Shown here in pieces: positions 42,235 to 42,359 of a stretch of DNA of 42,359 nt. This stretch comes from JBBDIM01 sp040880405 (GTDB taxonomy: Bacteria > Planctomycetota > Planctomycetia > Pirellulales > Pirellulaceae). The DNA lies in contig JBBDIM010000047.1 in NCBI GenBank assembly GCA_040880405.1, positions 1-42,359 on the forward strand. The letters run 5' to 3'. Every line of letters begins with the position of its first letter. Within the stretch, counting starts at the first letter, position 1. The notes below the pieces were generated by a model. That model ran no database searches, was not told where the DNA came from, and saw only the letters and a program-made list of their open reading frames with translations. A program made the translations under genes and the position numbers.

Positions 42235-42305
42235 GTGTGGGCATGCGAAGTGCGAGAGAATTTTTTCTCTTTCGAGAAGTCGGCACGCCGTCACGCGTTT
42301 CATAG
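42235..42305 (-). repeat. Partial copy of the 163-bp element family
   Basis: On the minus strand this region reads GACGGCGTGCCGACTTCTCG and then CTCTCGCACTTCGCATGCCC. That matches the interior and the start of the right arm of the element at 15873-16035. The outer arm is missing. It is one of five traces of this family in the window. Confidence 0.6.
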
Positions 42306-42326
42306 AGTATTTTTGAAACGCAGAGT

Positions 42327-42359
<33 letters not shown>

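Overview
The window looks like a piece of a planctomycete chromosome, probably from a Pirellulaceae-like relative. The grounds are a moderately high GC content, few strong Shine-Dalgarno sites, a secreted YTV-like repeat protein of the kind described from planctomycete cell walls (16508-17998), very large type I signal peptidases, HEAT-repeat lipoproteins or membrane proteins, and many lineage-type hypotheticals. The phylum assignment is an inference from gene content. No rRNA, tRNA, CRISPR array, complete insertion sequence or prophage was seen. The last 32 bases are a pure G run, most likely a contig-end artefact.

Layout. 134-5742: sugar-nucleotide epimerase (+), a bacterial-type PARG (-), three hypotheticals (-), then a MarR regulator, a radical SAM protein and a planctomycete-type hypothetical (-). 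5743-6837: a gene-poor kilobase with repeat fossils. 6838-10768: a four-domain S1 RNA-binding protein and PTS Enzyme I. 10907-15728: small hypotheticals, lipoate-protein ligase and two HEAT-repeat proteins. 16508-18912: the YTV-like protein, a long palindromic terminator and an RraA-like protein. 18935-20119: a compact two-gene cassette resembling a toxin-antitoxin locus (DUF4160-like plus DUF2442-like/XRE), with its own near-consensus promoter and an operator-like inverted repeat. 20217-26148: a 58-residue membrane peptide, a zinc-ribbon protein, a catalase-family protein, an alpha/beta hydrolase, a YcxB-like protein, an MBL-fold hydrolase and HemW. 26338-32680 (all -): methyltransferase, LptB, two divergent signal peptidases I and a TetR regulator. 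32993-39316: alcohol dehydrogenase (-), then an RND pump (adaptor plus permease, +) behind a perfect operator-like palindrome. 39555-42129 (-): asparagine synthetase and a thioredoxin-fold redoxin.

The most striking non-coding feature is the density of palindromic, REP- or MITE-like repeats from at least five families. In several places a repeat arm itself carries the stop codon of the adjoining gene: 1090, 11287/11298, 23984, 30737, 32993 and 39316. The two most system-like findings are the autoregulated-looking cassette at 18935-20119 and the pair of unusual signal peptidases at 28677-32032, one with a large inserted domain and one with an inserted zinc ribbon, the latter translationally coupled to a TetR regulator.
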